Positions 7,071 to 16,313 of a stretch of 64,000 nucleotides of DNA are shown here, piece after piece. The translations under genes were made by a program, and so were the position numbers. The notes beneath the pieces are model-generated. The model was given only the letters and a program-made list of their open reading frames with translations. It was not told the origin of the DNA and did not search any database. Source of the DNA: Capilliphycus robustus (lineage in GTDB: Bacteria; Cyanobacteriota; Cyanobacteriia; Cyanobacteriales; Microcoleaceae); NCBI RefSeq assembly GCF_034932365.1, contig NZ_JAYGHR010000011.1:1-64000 (forward strand), given 5' to 3'. Each line of letters begins with the position of its first letter. Positions within the stretch are counted from its first letter, which is position 1.

Positions 7071-9008
7071 ATGGTTTTCGATTTATCTCGCAGTGAGCAA
7101 CAAGGCCAATATCGCTACAACCCAGACAGTTTGAAGACGGGCGGGCCGGCACGCATTTTTCCCCATGCAGGAGAGGATGGCATCCTGCGTTATATTTTAA
7201 CCGAACTACGGCTTAATTTGACCAATAAGGGGCAGGTTTCCCAGCCTTTTAGCATGATTTTGGAACAGTTAGAAAAAAGCTTGGCAGCACTTGAAGAAGG
7301 TTGGTCTACATTAACGACTTTTCTAGCAGATGTAGAGTTTTTACACGAGGGATTGTTGAATTTTAATCTACCACCTAACGAACAGTTTAATAGTGATTTT
7401 ATTAAACTCCGTAAGGAAATGGCAGAAGCGTTGAGGGCTGCTATTAACGCCGCAGAAGAAGTTCAGCGAGAGAATCGCTCATCTCAACTTTCTATCACAG
7501 AACAAGCCAAACGTCAAAGAGATAAATTCTACGAAGCACTGGAGAAAAAAGGACGTTCCCGCCCCCAAGTTAGCCTGATTCACGAACGAGAAGGGGGGTT
7601 AAGCGATCGCGAATTTACCCGTCAGCGCTTGGCCGGGCCGAACCCAATGATCTTGCGCCGCCTGCAACAACCCGAGAAAACAGTCCTAGAAAGTTGGGCA
7701 TCATCCCCATCCTATCAATTGGTGAACGGCGAATCACTGGATTTGATCAATGCTGCCACAGCCAATCGCCTGTTTATTGCTGATTATCCCCTTTTAGACC
7801 AACTGACGGCAGCCGATTTGCAAGTCGATCGGTTTGTTCCCAGTCCCAAAGCCTTATTTTACAACACCGGGCGGAAACTCGAGCCAATTTTGATTCAATT
7901 GGAACCGGGCGGCATCTTTACCCCCGCAACTTCCGCAGATGCCGATGAATGGATGCGGGCAAAACTCTATTTTCAGGTGGCAGATATTACCCACCACGAA
8001 CTGATCGATCACCTCTGTTACACTCACTTGGCGATGGAAGCCTTTACCATTGCCACCTCCCGACAACTGCCTTCCCATCACCCCTTCTATCGTCTGATCA
8101 AGCCCCACTTTCAGTTTTTATTGGCGATCAATACTCGCAGCAATGCCGTCCTTTTGGACGACGCCGCACTGGTGGATAACCTGATGGCGCCGACGAGAGA
8201 AGTATCCTTAGATCTGATCAACCAAGCCTATCGTCAGCGGCCCTTCTCAGATTATGCCCTCCCCAATGATATTAAAAACCGAGGGGTGAGTTCCGAGTTT
8301 TTGGCCGAGTTTCCCTATCGCGACGATGCCCTACTGTTGTGGAATGCGATCGCCAAATACGTCAGCGCTTACTTACAGCGATACTACCGCGATGACCAAG
8401 CCGTTAGTCAAGACCCTTACCTACAAGCGTGGGCGGCGGAGTTGGGCGCCCCGTTAAACACTCGCTCTTTGGCGGAATTTCCTCAAAAACCCGCCTGGTT
8501 GCCCTCGCAAGTGTCGGGGATGGTGGGTCTGGAAATAGAATCCTTGCCAGACTTTCCCCGTGTTCCCGGCTTTTCTGCCCAAATTACCACACTGCAACAG
8601 TTGATCGACATCGCCACCCAAATTATCTTTACCAGTGGCCCCCAACACGCCGCAGTGAACTTCAATCAGTTCGACTACGCCGGCTATGTACCCAATTTTC
8701 CCCTGGCTGCCCACGCCCGACCCGACGTTATTACCTCTACGGAGGAGATGTTGCCCTCTGTCGAAAAAGACTTGCAGCAGATGAAGATTACTTTTGCCCT
8801 CAGTGGGATATTTTTTGGAGAACTAGGCCGTTCTGATTTAATGGGATTTGTCGAAGACGGCGATCGCAAAATTCTTGCCAATTTCCAGGCTGAATTGTTG
8901 GAAATAGAGAAACAAATTAAAACTCGAAATCAGCAGCGTCTTTCCGACGATGGGGTAGACTATCGCTACCTGCTTCCTTCCCAAATTCCCAATAGTATCA
9001 ACATTTAG
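7071..9008 (+). CDS. Lipoxygenase
   Basis: This is about 645 residues. Iron-binding residues of the family are visible: His309 and His314 in HHELIDH, then His526 and Asn530 in HAAVN, and a C-terminal Ile. Lipoxygenases insert dioxygen into polyunsaturated fatty acids to make hydroperoxides. There is no N-terminal PLAT domain. The start is the ATG at 7071, which has a GGAG ribosome site six bases upstream; an in-frame TTG at 7026 is less likely. The first 160 codons are AT-rich like the neighbours, while the rest is clearly richer in G and C. It converges on a catalase-like gene that could use its product. Confidence 0.92.
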   Translation: MVFDLSRSEQQGQYRYNPDSLKTGGPARIFPHAGEDGILRYILTELRLNLTNKGQVSQPFSMILEQLEKSLAALEEGWSTLTTFLADVEFLHEGLLNFNLPPNEQFNSDFIKLRKEMAEALRAAINAAEEVQRENRSSQLSITEQAKRQRDKFYEALEKKGRSRPQVSLIHEREGGLSDREFTRQRLAGPNPMILRRLQQPEKTVLESWASSPSYQLVNGESLDLINAATANRLFIADYPLLDQLTAADLQVDRFVPSPKALFYNTGRKLEPILIQLEPGGIFTPATSADADEWMRAKLYFQVADITHHELIDHLCYTHLAMEAFTIATSRQLPSHHPFYRLIKPHFQFLLAINTRSNAVLLDDAALVDNLMAPTREVSLDLINQAYRQRPFSDYALPNDIKNRGVSSEFLAEFPYRDDALLLWNAIAKYVSAYLQRYYRDDQAVSQDPYLQAWAAELGAPLNTRSLAEFPQKPAWLPSQVSGMVGLEIESLPDFPRVPGFSAQITTLQQLIDIATQIIFTSGPQHAAVNFNQFDYAGYVPNFPLAAHARPDVITSTEEMLPSVEKDLQQMKITFALSGIFFGELGRSDLMGFVEDGDRKILANFQAELLEIEKQIKTRNQQRLSDDGVDYRYLLPSQIPNSINI

Positions 9009-9035
9009 CGATCGCGTATATTAACCGAAAAATTT

Positions 9036-9084
9036 GAGTTTTTGACACTCCCCGCCATTCGCTGACGTTCGGTGTCAAAAACTC
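9036..9084. terminator. Stem-loop between convergent lipoxygenase and catalase-like genes
   Basis: GAGTTTTTGACAC at 9036-9048 pairs perfectly with GTGTCAAAAACTC at 9072-9084 around a 23-base loop that contains smaller GC-rich pairs. It sits between two convergent stop codons, so it may act as a terminator for both genes. There is no clear T run after the stem, so a different role is possible. Confidence 0.5.
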
Positions 9085-9110
9085 TACAACCTGACCAGAT
9101 TTACCCGATT

Positions 9111-10151
9111 TCACTGGGGAAAACGTTCTTCACCGTTGGGTTCTTGGGGAGAAACTTGATTGAGTTCGCGCCGTCGCTCGGATATCGTTTTATAGACTAA
9201 ATTTCGAGCGCGATTCACTCCCCCTAAAGGTTGATGTGCCTCCAAACTGTGCCAGGGATTGTAGGAAAGATGTTCGCAGAATTCCATCTGTTCATCGGAG
9301 TCAAAAGTCTGAGGGGAAATTTTAATCGTAGCCACTTTAATAAAAGGGGAATCCCACTCAACAGTCGGATCTTCTATGGGCATTTTCACCGGATCGGTTT
9401 GCAACTGCACCAAAAAATCAAAACAAGCTTCCTGGGTTTTCAAATATTCAACCATCGCTTCTCGAAGGTAGTTTTCAGACTCAGGAATCGTTAGATTTTC
9501 GGGAGCGGGAGAAGTGGGTTTGGCAGAATATTTCATCGCCTGCGAACCCAACTTGTAGGGCGTTGTACTCCAATACTGAACGAGGAGCGGATTAACTATT
9601 TTATTACTTTGAATCCCTCGGATAATTCTAAATTCTGACAAACGCCATTTAAAAGGATTCAGACTCGGAAAGAAAAACTTCAACGGTGCTTTCCCCGGAG
9701 ATTGTTTAAGCACATTAAAGAAATCCACATAGTCGGGGATATTGCGAATAAAAAACACCGGATGATTGATCATCAAAAAGTCCTGGGTGTGCTTTTCGTC
9801 ATCCAACAACTTTTTCCCTTCCACGCCCATCAATTTAATCGTCATTCCCCTACCATCGCCTTTGGTATCGGGCTGTTGAGCATTCCCCGAACCGTTGGAA
9901 AAACGAATCCAAGCCGGGAAAGTCGCGGGTTCTTTAAAAACACCAACCCTGAGATTTTCAGGTAGGTTAGCCTCAACAATAAATTCCGCTTTCACACAAC
10001 CGTGATGCTTGGCGTGTTGTCCTCGCCGAACGGGTTCTTGATCGGTTTGAAGACCTGCTTCTATAATAGCAGTCATGTTTGCGATCGCTTCTGCTTCACC
10101 TGGGGCGGGATATTCTTTGCCAATTTCTAAGGTTTTTGCTGGACTTGACAT
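9111..10151 (-). CDS. Catalase-related haem protein (allene oxide synthase/hydroperoxide lyase-like)
   Basis: This 346-residue protein is of the catalase-related family, shorter than true catalases (about 480 or more). It has a distal-His region RRGQHAKHHGC near residues 42-52, FPAWIRFSNGSG, FLMINHPVFF and a late YNPWHSLEAHQPLGG motif. Relatives in this superfamily rearrange fatty-acid hydroperoxides, and in some organisms the domain is fused to a lipoxygenase. It faces a lipoxygenase gene here, which supports a role as an oxylipin-forming partner. True catalase or peroxidase activity cannot be excluded. The exact haem-ligand Tyr could not be assigned with certainty. Confidence 0.8.
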   Translation of the reverse strand: MSSPAKTLEIGKEYPAPGEAEAIANMTAIIEAGLQTDQEPVRRGQHAKHHGCVKAEFIVEANLPENLRVGVFKEPATFPAWIRFSNGSGNAQQPDTKGDGRGMTIKLMGVEGKKLLDDEKHTQDFLMINHPVFFIRNIPDYVDFFNVLKQSPGKAPLKFFFPSLNPFKWRLSEFRIIRGIQSNKIVNPLLVQYWSTTPYKLGSQAMKYSAKPTSPAPENLTIPESENYLREAMVEYLKTQEACFDFLVQLQTDPVKMPIEDPTVEWDSPFIKVATIKISPQTFDSDEQMEFCEHLSYNPWHSLEAHQPLGGVNRARNLVYKTISERRRELNQVSPQEPNGEERFPQ

Positions 10152-10699
10152 TGATTCCTCCGAATTGATTTAAGTATAGGGGGGTTATTGTTACTATCAT
10201 TGCCACGACAGCAACCGCCTCCTATTTATCTTTTACGGTTCGATAACAGCGTTCCAGTTAAAAACTCCCTAAATTCACGGCGATCGCATCACAGCAGATT
10301 TATTTTATTTTATCCCCATTTTGCCAACAGTTCACCCAATAAACTTAAAAATTCCCTAAATTCCCCGTCTGGGCGCAAGGCCTTGCGCCCCTACTTTGTG
10401 GCTTAAAAAGATAGAATGAATTGGATTAGGATGATGTATATTTGTAGCCCAAAACCTGATTGTGAAAGTTAAAGGAATTATTCGATAATCATTTGGGGAA
10501 CATACTCCTGTGAACATCTCTTAATGCCCTACCTACTATCCTACTTACGCTTCTACTCATGTTTATAACCATGCTCGTCAAAGTATGAACTATTGAATCA
10601 TAAGAATATTTGATTTGATTATCGTCTAATATTTTTTCTAGGTGACAAATCATTTGTCTAAAATCAATCTCAGATTAAAATTAAAATTCCATTTTATCA
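10152..10699. other. Intergenic region with a palindrome, no gene seen
   Basis: About 550 bp separate the catalase-like gene and ndhH. The only clear structure is a perfect 20-base palindrome, GGGCGCAAGGCCTTGCGCCC, at 10371-10390, a common type of dispersed palindrome in cyanobacteria. The short open frames here have no recognisable protein features. Confidence 0.6.
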
Positions 10700-10701
10700 A
10701 A

Positions 10702-10727
10702 ACAAAAATAGGGGCAAAAAGCCCCCA
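10702..10727 (-). terminator. Rho-independent terminator of ndhH
   Basis: On the minus strand a GGGGC/GCCCC stem with a T5 loop is followed directly by TATTTTTGTTTT. It lies about 30 bases after the ndhH stop codon, as expected for an intrinsic terminator. Confidence 0.75.
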
Positions 10728-10754
10728 TCTTGTCAATGAATGTAACTCGATAAC

Positions 10755-11939
10755 TTATCGATCCACTGAACCCATAATGATATCGATACTTCCCAAAATT
10801 GCAACGATATCCGCAACTTTTGTACCCTTCACAATGTCGGGGAAAATTTGTAAATTGCAGAAGTCAGCCGCCCGAATTTTGAACCGCCAGGGGAAGATAT
10901 TGTCATCGCCAACAATATAAATTCCCAGTTCACCTTTCCCGCTTTCAATGCGAACATAATGTTCACCGGAAGGAATCTTGAATGTTGGGGCAATTTTCTT
11001 CCCAATAAACTGATAGTCAAAAGCATTCCATTCAGATTTCGGCCCTCCCATCATCCGTTGTGCTTCGAGGTTCTCGTAGGGGCCGCCAGGGAGTCCATCA
11101 AGGGCTTGATAGAGGATTTTAACCGATTCGCGCATTTCCCGAATTCGCACGAAATAACGGGCTAAACAATCGCCTGCGGTTTCCCAATGAACATCCCAAT
11201 CGAAATCATCGTAACATTCATAATGGTCAACTTTTCGTAAGTCCCATTTCACACCCGAAGCGCGTAACATCGGGCCAGATAAACCCCAGTTAATGGCTTG
11301 TTCACGGGTAATGGTGCCTAACCCTTCAATTCGACGCAGGAAAATGGGATTATTGCTAATGAGACGTTCGTACTCATCAACTTTCGGTAGAAAATAATCG
11401 CAAAAATCCCGACATTTATCGACCCAACCGTAAGGTAAGTCAGCCGCTACACCGCCAATGCGGAAATAGTTGTTATTGACAAGACGATAACCTGTTGCCG
11501 CTTCCCAGAGGTCATAAATCATTTCCCGTTCCCGGAAAATATAGAAAAAGGGAGTTTGGGCGCCAACATCTGCGAGGAATGGGCCAAGCCATAACAGGTG
11601 GTTGGCGATGCGGTTCAACTCCAGCATAATCACCCGAATATAGCTGGCGCGTTTGGGAACTTCAATATTAGCGAGTTTTTCTGGTGCATTCACCACAACC
11701 GCTTCGTTGAACATTCCCGCAGCATAGTCCCAACGGCTAACGTAGGGAACATACATGATGTTGGTGCGGCTTTCGGCGATTTTTTCCATTCCGCGATGGA
11801 GATAGCCGATAACGGGTTCACAGTCTACGACATCTTCTCCGTCTAGGGTAACAATTAACCGCAATACCCCGTGCATAGAGGGGTGGTGTGGCCCCATGTT
11901 CAGAACCATCGGTTCGGTGCGGGTTTCTATTCGACTCAT
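10755..11939 (-). CDS. ndhH: NAD(P)H-quinone oxidoreductase subunit H
   Basis: This 394-residue protein is full length for NdhH, the homologue of the 49-kDa subunit of complex I. The start MSRIETRTEPMVLNMGPHHPSMHGVLRL and the later DCEPVIGYLHRGMEK are diagnostic. The product sits in the hydrophilic arm of the thylakoid NDH-1 complex, which takes electrons from ferredoxin to plastoquinone for cyclic electron flow and respiration. The gene stands alone here, with its own downstream terminator and a long 5' region before rsmH. It is a strong marker of a cyanobacterial chromosome. Confidence 0.97.
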   Translation of the reverse strand: MSRIETRTEPMVLNMGPHHPSMHGVLRLIVTLDGEDVVDCEPVIGYLHRGMEKIAESRTNIMYVPYVSRWDYAAGMFNEAVVVNAPEKLANIEVPKRASYIRVIMLELNRIANHLLWLGPFLADVGAQTPFFYIFREREMIYDLWEAATGYRLVNNNYFRIGGVAADLPYGWVDKCRDFCDYFLPKVDEYERLISNNPIFLRRIEGLGTITREQAINWGLSGPMLRASGVKWDLRKVDHYECYDDFDWDVHWETAGDCLARYFVRIREMRESVKILYQALDGLPGGPYENLEAQRMMGGPKSEWNAFDYQFIGKKIAPTFKIPSGEHYVRIESGKGELGIYIVGDDNIFPWRFKIRAADFCNLQIFPDIVKGTKVADIVAILGSIDIIMGSVDR

Positions 11940-12192
11940 CGGTGTTTGCCTCTCAACCTCTATGTTTTATGCTGGTAGTTGTAGAAATAGGCGATACAAC
12001 AAATGTATAGCGTTCCCTTGTCATTATAGGGAGTTTAGACCGTTTACAGTGAACGTAGGGGCGGGTTCGACAAAGATATGTGTTTTCCCACAGACAACTC
12101 ATATAAACCCGCCCCTTGTATGTTGTAACAAGAAAGATAGGGCGGGTTGATATCGGTTATTAGTTTGTGACAGATATCTAGGCCTCACCCGC

Positions 12193-12224
12193 CCCAACTC
12201 CCAACTCCCAACTCCCAACTCCCA
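12193..12224. repeat. Heptamer tandem repeat (CCAACTC)n
   Basis: About four to five copies of a CCAACTC heptamer end eight bases before the rsmH start codon. This is a short tandemly repeated repetitive (STRR) sequence of the kind common in filamentous cyanobacteria. It occupies the place where a ribosome binding site would be expected for rsmH, so copy number might affect expression. Confidence 0.85.
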
Positions 12225-12231
12225 ATTTCCT

Positions 12232-13134
12232 ATGCCTGAATTGAATTTGAGTGAATTATCGACTAATTTTGTTCATGTTCCCGTATTGAGTCGAGAATTG
12301 ATCACGGGGTTATCTGTGGTTGCGGGGGGACATTATCTGGATGCGACGGTGGGTGGTGGCGGTCATAGTTTGTTGATTTTACAAGCGGCGGCGGATGTGC
12401 ATTTAACAGCCCTTGATCAAGATGAAGTGGCGATCGCAGCAACTCAAGCTAGATTAGCAGAAATTGAACCCAGTTTTGTCGAGCGAGTGCAGTTTTGGCG
12501 GGGAAATTTTGCGGAGTATCAACCGAAAGGTATGGAGTTTGATGGCATTATTGCAGATTTAGGCGTCAATTCCTACCAACTCGATACCCCAACTCGCGGG
12601 TTTAGCTTTCGTCATAGCGCCCCGTTAGATATGCGAATGAATCAACAACAATCGTTGAGTGCTGCTGATATTATTAATACTTACGATGAGGTTGAGTTAG
12701 CCGATATCTTTTTTGATTATGGCGAAGAACGATTGTCCCGTCGGATTGCCAGAAAGATTGTCCAACAGCGTCCGTTTGAGACAACCACTCAACTGGCGGA
12801 TGTGATTGCCTCTTGTTACCCACCCAAGTCCCGTTATGGTCGCATTCATCCGGCGACTCGTGTATTTCAAGCCCTCAGAATTGCGGTTAACCAAGAACTA
12901 ACAGCCCTGGAAACCTTTCTCAGCAAAGCACCGCAATGGTTAAAATTGGGGGGTAGAATTGGAGTGATTAGTTTTCACAGTTTAGAAGATCGCAGAGTCA
13001 AACAGAGTTTTAAAAGTGATTCGGGTTTGCAGGTGTTAACCAAAAAGCCCATTCAACCGCTAGCTGATGAAATCGCTGATAATCCTCGCGCTCGATCTGC
13101 TAAACTCAGACTGGCTGAACGAATAACGATCTGA
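12232..13134 (+). CDS. rsmH: 16S rRNA (cytosine(1402)-N(4))-methyltransferase
   Basis: This 300-residue protein of the RsmH/MraW family uses S-adenosylmethionine to methylate N4 of C1402 in 16S rRNA. Signatures include HVPVLSRELI at the start, the SAM motif YLDATVGGGGHS, ADLGVNSYQLD, RGFSFRHSAPLDMRM, and GGRIGVISFHSLEDRRVK near the end. Length fits the family. The start ATG follows a heptamer repeat array and no strong ribosome site is visible. It is not in a cell-wall (mra) operon here; a TnpB element follows it. Confidence 0.95.
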   Translation: MPELNLSELSTNFVHVPVLSRELITGLSVVAGGHYLDATVGGGGHSLLILQAAADVHLTALDQDEVAIAATQARLAEIEPSFVERVQFWRGNFAEYQPKGMEFDGIIADLGVNSYQLDTPTRGFSFRHSAPLDMRMNQQQSLSAADIINTYDEVELADIFFDYGEERLSRRIARKIVQQRPFETTTQLADVIASCYPPKSRYGRIHPATRVFQALRIAVNQELTALETFLSKAPQWLKLGGRIGVISFHSLEDRRVKQSFKSDSGLQVLTKKPIQPLADEIADNPRARSAKLRLAERITI

Positions 13135-13290
13135 TGACTCACCAGTAGATTGAAATATTATTGATAAACACGGGAAACAGTCCGGTAGAGTGGTAGCCCA
13201 TTGAATTTATTCAGGGGCGGAAACTTGCCACGAGCGACTAAAGGTCGCCTAAATACTACCAGTTATCAAACTGAATTCAGGAGTCAGGAG

Positions 13291-14571
13291 CAGTAACTTA
13301 GTTGACAATTTATGGTACAACACGGTACTATCTGTAAGATAACAGAATACATCTATGCAACGAGCCTTCAAGACCCAACTCAAACTTAATAACCGTCAAA
13401 AGACCTTAATGGCTAAACACGCGGGATATTCTAGATGGGTCTGGAATTGGGCCTTAGCGATGTGGAACGAGGCTTATAAAGAAGGACTAAAACCTTCAAC
13501 AAACAAGCTTAAAAAATTATACACCAATCACATTAAACCTCAATACTCCTGGCAGTCAACGCTAAGTTCTAGAGTTTATCAATTTGCTTTTATGCACTTG
13601 GGAGAAGCATTTAGCCGATTTTTTCAAGGCATTGCCAAACATCCTAAGTTCAAGAAAAAAGGCAGAAATGATAGCTTTACTCTCGATAATTGCGGTAAGG
13701 TAATGAAGTTTTCGGGGAAGAGATTGAAGCTTCCTTTTATTGGATGGGTATTCACTTATGAACCCCTCCCGGAAATTCAGACTAAACGAGTCACAATTAG
13801 TCGAGTCGCTGATTCTTGGTATCTGTCTGTAGCCTACGAATTTGAACCAGAACAGACTGTTAAATCAAGAGTTTATCTGGGTGTTGATGTTGGGGTTAAG
13901 GCATTGGCGACCTGTTCAGATGGTACTGTTTTTGCCAATCCCAGAGCTTACAAAAAAGCACAGAAAAATCTGGCCAAACTTCAGCGCGAACTCTCGAGAA
14001 AACAGAAGGGTTCCAATAACAGGAATAAAGCCAAACTTAAATTAGCGAAAGCTTATCAGCGAGTCACAAACATCCGAAAAGATGCAATTCATAAACTTAC
14101 CTCATGGCTATGCAAAAATCACGCAGTCATCGGGTTAGAAGACTTGAATGTTTCTCGGATGTTAAAGAATCATAAGTTAGCGGGTGCTATTGCTGATTCT
14201 GCTCTTTATGAAATTCGCCGCCAAGTTGAGTATAAGTCCGAGTGGTACGGCTCAGTTGTAGTTTTTGCTGATAGATTTTACCCGTCAACTAAGACCTGTT
14301 CAAGTTGCGGTCACGTTCAACAAATAGCACTGAAAGAACGAGTTTTTAACTGTAATAATTGCGGTGTAAGCGTTGACCGCGATTTGAATGCCAGCCTGAA
14401 TTTAGAAGGTTATGCCGAGGGCTTCTCGGTAAAAAGCCTGTCTGACCGGGTGCTGCCGACAGTCCGGGGTGATGCAGCGCAAAGTCCGATCTCGGCGGTT
14501 TCCGTCGAGAAGGAACTTTGCAAGACAGGAACGAAACATTAATACGGTTTATACCGCGTTATATCAGTTTT
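13291..14571 (+). mobile_element. IS1341-type (IS200/IS605 group) TnpB-only element, copy 1
   Basis: Bounds come from comparison with the second copy at 18,414-19,650. Both share TCAGGAGCAGTAAC at the left and CCGCGTTATATCAGTTTT at the right, and flanks diverge immediately outside. There is no TnpA transposase, no terminal inverted repeat and no target duplication, as expected for this group. The exact ends may be off by a few bases. The right end between 14,480 and 14,570 should encode the omega RNA scaffold. Confidence 0.8.
13355..14542 (+). CDS. tnpB: RNA-guided nuclease TnpB (IS1341-type)
   Basis: This is a 395-residue TnpB. The RuvC catalytic residues are all present: Asp178 in LGVDVGVKAL, Glu262 in GLEDLNV and Asp343 in DRDLNAS. 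A zinc ribbon is formed by CSSCG and CNNCG. TnpB proteins are omega-RNA-guided DNA nucleases that favour retention of the element at its donor site; they are ancestors of Cas12. This copy is intact and has a longer C-terminal tail than copy 2. Without TnpA here, movement would need a transposase supplied from elsewhere. Confidence 0.93.
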   Translation: MQRAFKTQLKLNNRQKTLMAKHAGYSRWVWNWALAMWNEAYKEGLKPSTNKLKKLYTNHIKPQYSWQSTLSSRVYQFAFMHLGEAFSRFFQGIAKHPKFKKKGRNDSFTLDNCGKVMKFSGKRLKLPFIGWVFTYEPLPEIQTKRVTISRVADSWYLSVAYEFEPEQTVKSRVYLGVDVGVKALATCSDGTVFANPRAYKKAQKNLAKLQRELSRKQKGSNNRNKAKLKLAKAYQRVTNIRKDAIHKLTSWLCKNHAVIGLEDLNVSRMLKNHKLAGAIADSALYEIRRQVEYKSEWYGSVVVFADRFYPSTKTCSSCGHVQQIALKERVFNCNNCGVSVDRDLNASLNLEGYAEGFSVKSLSDRVLPTVRGDAAQSPISAVSVEKELCKTGTKH

Positions 14572-14618
14572 CGATAGCAGTAGAAACCTAATCCATTCAC
14601 CTGGGAGTAACCAATCGC

Positions 14619-16313
14619 ATGAGTCGGGGAGAGCAGTCCAAGCTAAAACTAATGGTAGTTGATGACGAACCAGATAACTTGGATTTGTTGTACCGGACGT
14701 TTCGGCGTGAGTTCAGAGTATATAAAGCAGATAGCGCCCGAGGCGCTCTTTCCATTCTGGAAAAAGAAGGAGAGATGGCGATTATTATCTCAGATCAGCG
14801 AATGCCTGAAATGTACGGTACTGAGTTTTTAAGTCAGACGGTTGATCGTTTTCCAGATACGATCCGCATTCTGCTAACGGGGTATACTGATGTCGAAGAT
14901 TTGGTCGAAGCGATAAACTCCGGTCAAGTCTTCAAATATATTACCAAGCCTTGGAGTCCAGAAGCGCTCAAATCAGTGGTTCAGCAAGCCTCAGAAACTT
15001 ACAACTTTTCAAAACAGCGTACCCTGTCGTTGCGTCGTGCTTTACGTCGAGAGTCTCTTTACAATGATGTAATGAGCGCTCTACGGGAATCGTTAGATTA
15101 CTCAAGTATGCTGCAAACGATAGCACAAACTATTGGAGAAACGTTTGAGGCGAAAGGCTGTCACATCCGAGCGGTCGAAGATGGACATCTGTCGCCGGAA
15201 GTGTTTTATTATACACCAACCCAGGGGGAGTCGCCCGAGTGGTTGTCTGATAGTGAATCGTTAATGCTGGCGGTTTTAGAAACTCGTGAAACGAAAATTC
15301 TACAAACTCTTGACCAGAATAATCTGATTCAAATTATTATTCCTCTAAGCTATCAATTTAATCTTCTAGCTGTGTTGGCTCTCTATCAAGAAAGTGATGC
15401 TAATACTTGGTCTGATAATGATATTCAACTCTTAGAAGCGGTCAGTGAACAAGCCGCTTTGGCTTTGTCTCAGGCTCGACTTTATCAGCGTACCGTTCAA
15501 CTAGCTGAACAGATGCGCTCGGAGTTAGAAGTCGCTCGTCAAATTCAAACGAATTTACTGCGACAAAGCTGGCCGGATTTACAAACCGTCAAGGTGCAAG
15601 CTTGTTGCTATCCCGCGCGAGAAGTTGGAGGTGATTTTTTTGAGGTTTATGTTCATTCTCAGGGTGATGTTTGGGTGGCTGTAGGAGATGTTTCGGGTAA
15701 AGGCGTTCCGGCGGCTTTGTTTATGGCGAGTGCGATGTCAGTCATTCGTCGAGAACTTTCTCAAGATGCTTCCCCTGACCCCGAACAAGTGATGCACAAT
15801 CTTAATAGGATTTTGGCTGATGATCTGATTGGCAATAATTACTTTATTACAATGGTGCTGGCTCGTTATACTCCGACGACCGGAGAGTTAATTTATGCCA
15901 ATGCCGGACATATTTATCCTCTTGTTTGGTCTCAAAAAATGCTGATGGAACAGGCGGTTGATCCTGACTCCTCTATTACGGTAGAACCCTTATTTCTCAA
16001 AGCGCGAGGTATTCCTCTGGGGATTCTTCCGGCTTGGCGAGGGAAGATTGGGAATTTGATGCTGTCTCCTGGAGATATTTTTCTGCTTACCAGCGACGGG
16101 ATTACAGAAGTGATGGTCGCTCAACCCAGTACAAATGAGGGACAAACTCATCGCACGATGCTTCATCAAGAGGGATTATGGAAGCTTTTGATGCAGCAAA
16201 CTGAGCCGTTAAACTTGGAAAATTTACTGGCCTCTGTCCGAGAGCATAGTTCCGTTCAGGAAGATGACCAAACAATACTTGCGCTGGAGGTCTTGTTGAC
16301 AGATGAAAACTGA
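14619..16313 (+). CDS. Response regulator with GAF and PP2C (SpoIIE/RsbU-type) phosphatase domains
   Basis: This is a 564-residue protein. The N-terminal receiver domain has MVVDDEP and the phospho-accepting Asp in IIISDQRMPEMYG. A GAF-like region follows (about 150-300). The C-terminal PP2C domain has the metal-binding motifs VGGDFFEVY, VGDVSGKGVPAALFMA and TSDGITEV. Such proteins dephosphorylate anti-anti-sigma factors and so control an anti-sigma kinase. The next gene, overlapping by about ten bases, encodes such a kinase, so the pair forms a partner-switching module. The anti-anti-sigma protein and the sensor kinase are not in the window. Confidence 0.9.
   Translation: MSRGEQSKLKLMVVDDEPDNLDLLYRTFRREFRVYKADSARGALSILEKEGEMAIIISDQRMPEMYGTEFLSQTVDRFPDTIRILLTGYTDVEDLVEAINSGQVFKYITKPWSPEALKSVVQQASETYNFSKQRTLSLRRALRRESLYNDVMSALRESLDYSSMLQTIAQTIGETFEAKGCHIRAVEDGHLSPEVFYYTPTQGESPEWLSDSESLMLAVLETRETKILQTLDQNNLIQIIIPLSYQFNLLAVLALYQESDANTWSDNDIQLLEAVSEQAALALSQARLYQRTVQLAEQMRSELEVARQIQTNLLRQSWPDLQTVKVQACCYPAREVGGDFFEVYVHSQGDVWVAVGDVSGKGVPAALFMASAMSVIRRELSQDASPDPEQVMHNLNRILADDLIGNNYFITMVLARYTPTTGELIYANAGHIYPLVWSQKMLMEQAVDPDSSITVEPLFLKARGIPLGILPAWRGKIGNLMLSPGDIFLLTSDGITEVMVAQPSTNEGQTHRTMLHQEGLWKLLMQQTEPLNLENLLASVREHSSVQEDDQTILALEVLLTDEN

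Noticed and set aside
8429..8836. Overlapping open frame in the lipoxygenase gene
   Set aside because: It lies in another frame of a strongly supported gene and has no motif; GC-rich DNA creates chance frames.
10188..10406. Short open frame between the catalase-like gene and ndhH
   Set aside because: No ribosome site, no protein features, and it spans a palindrome.
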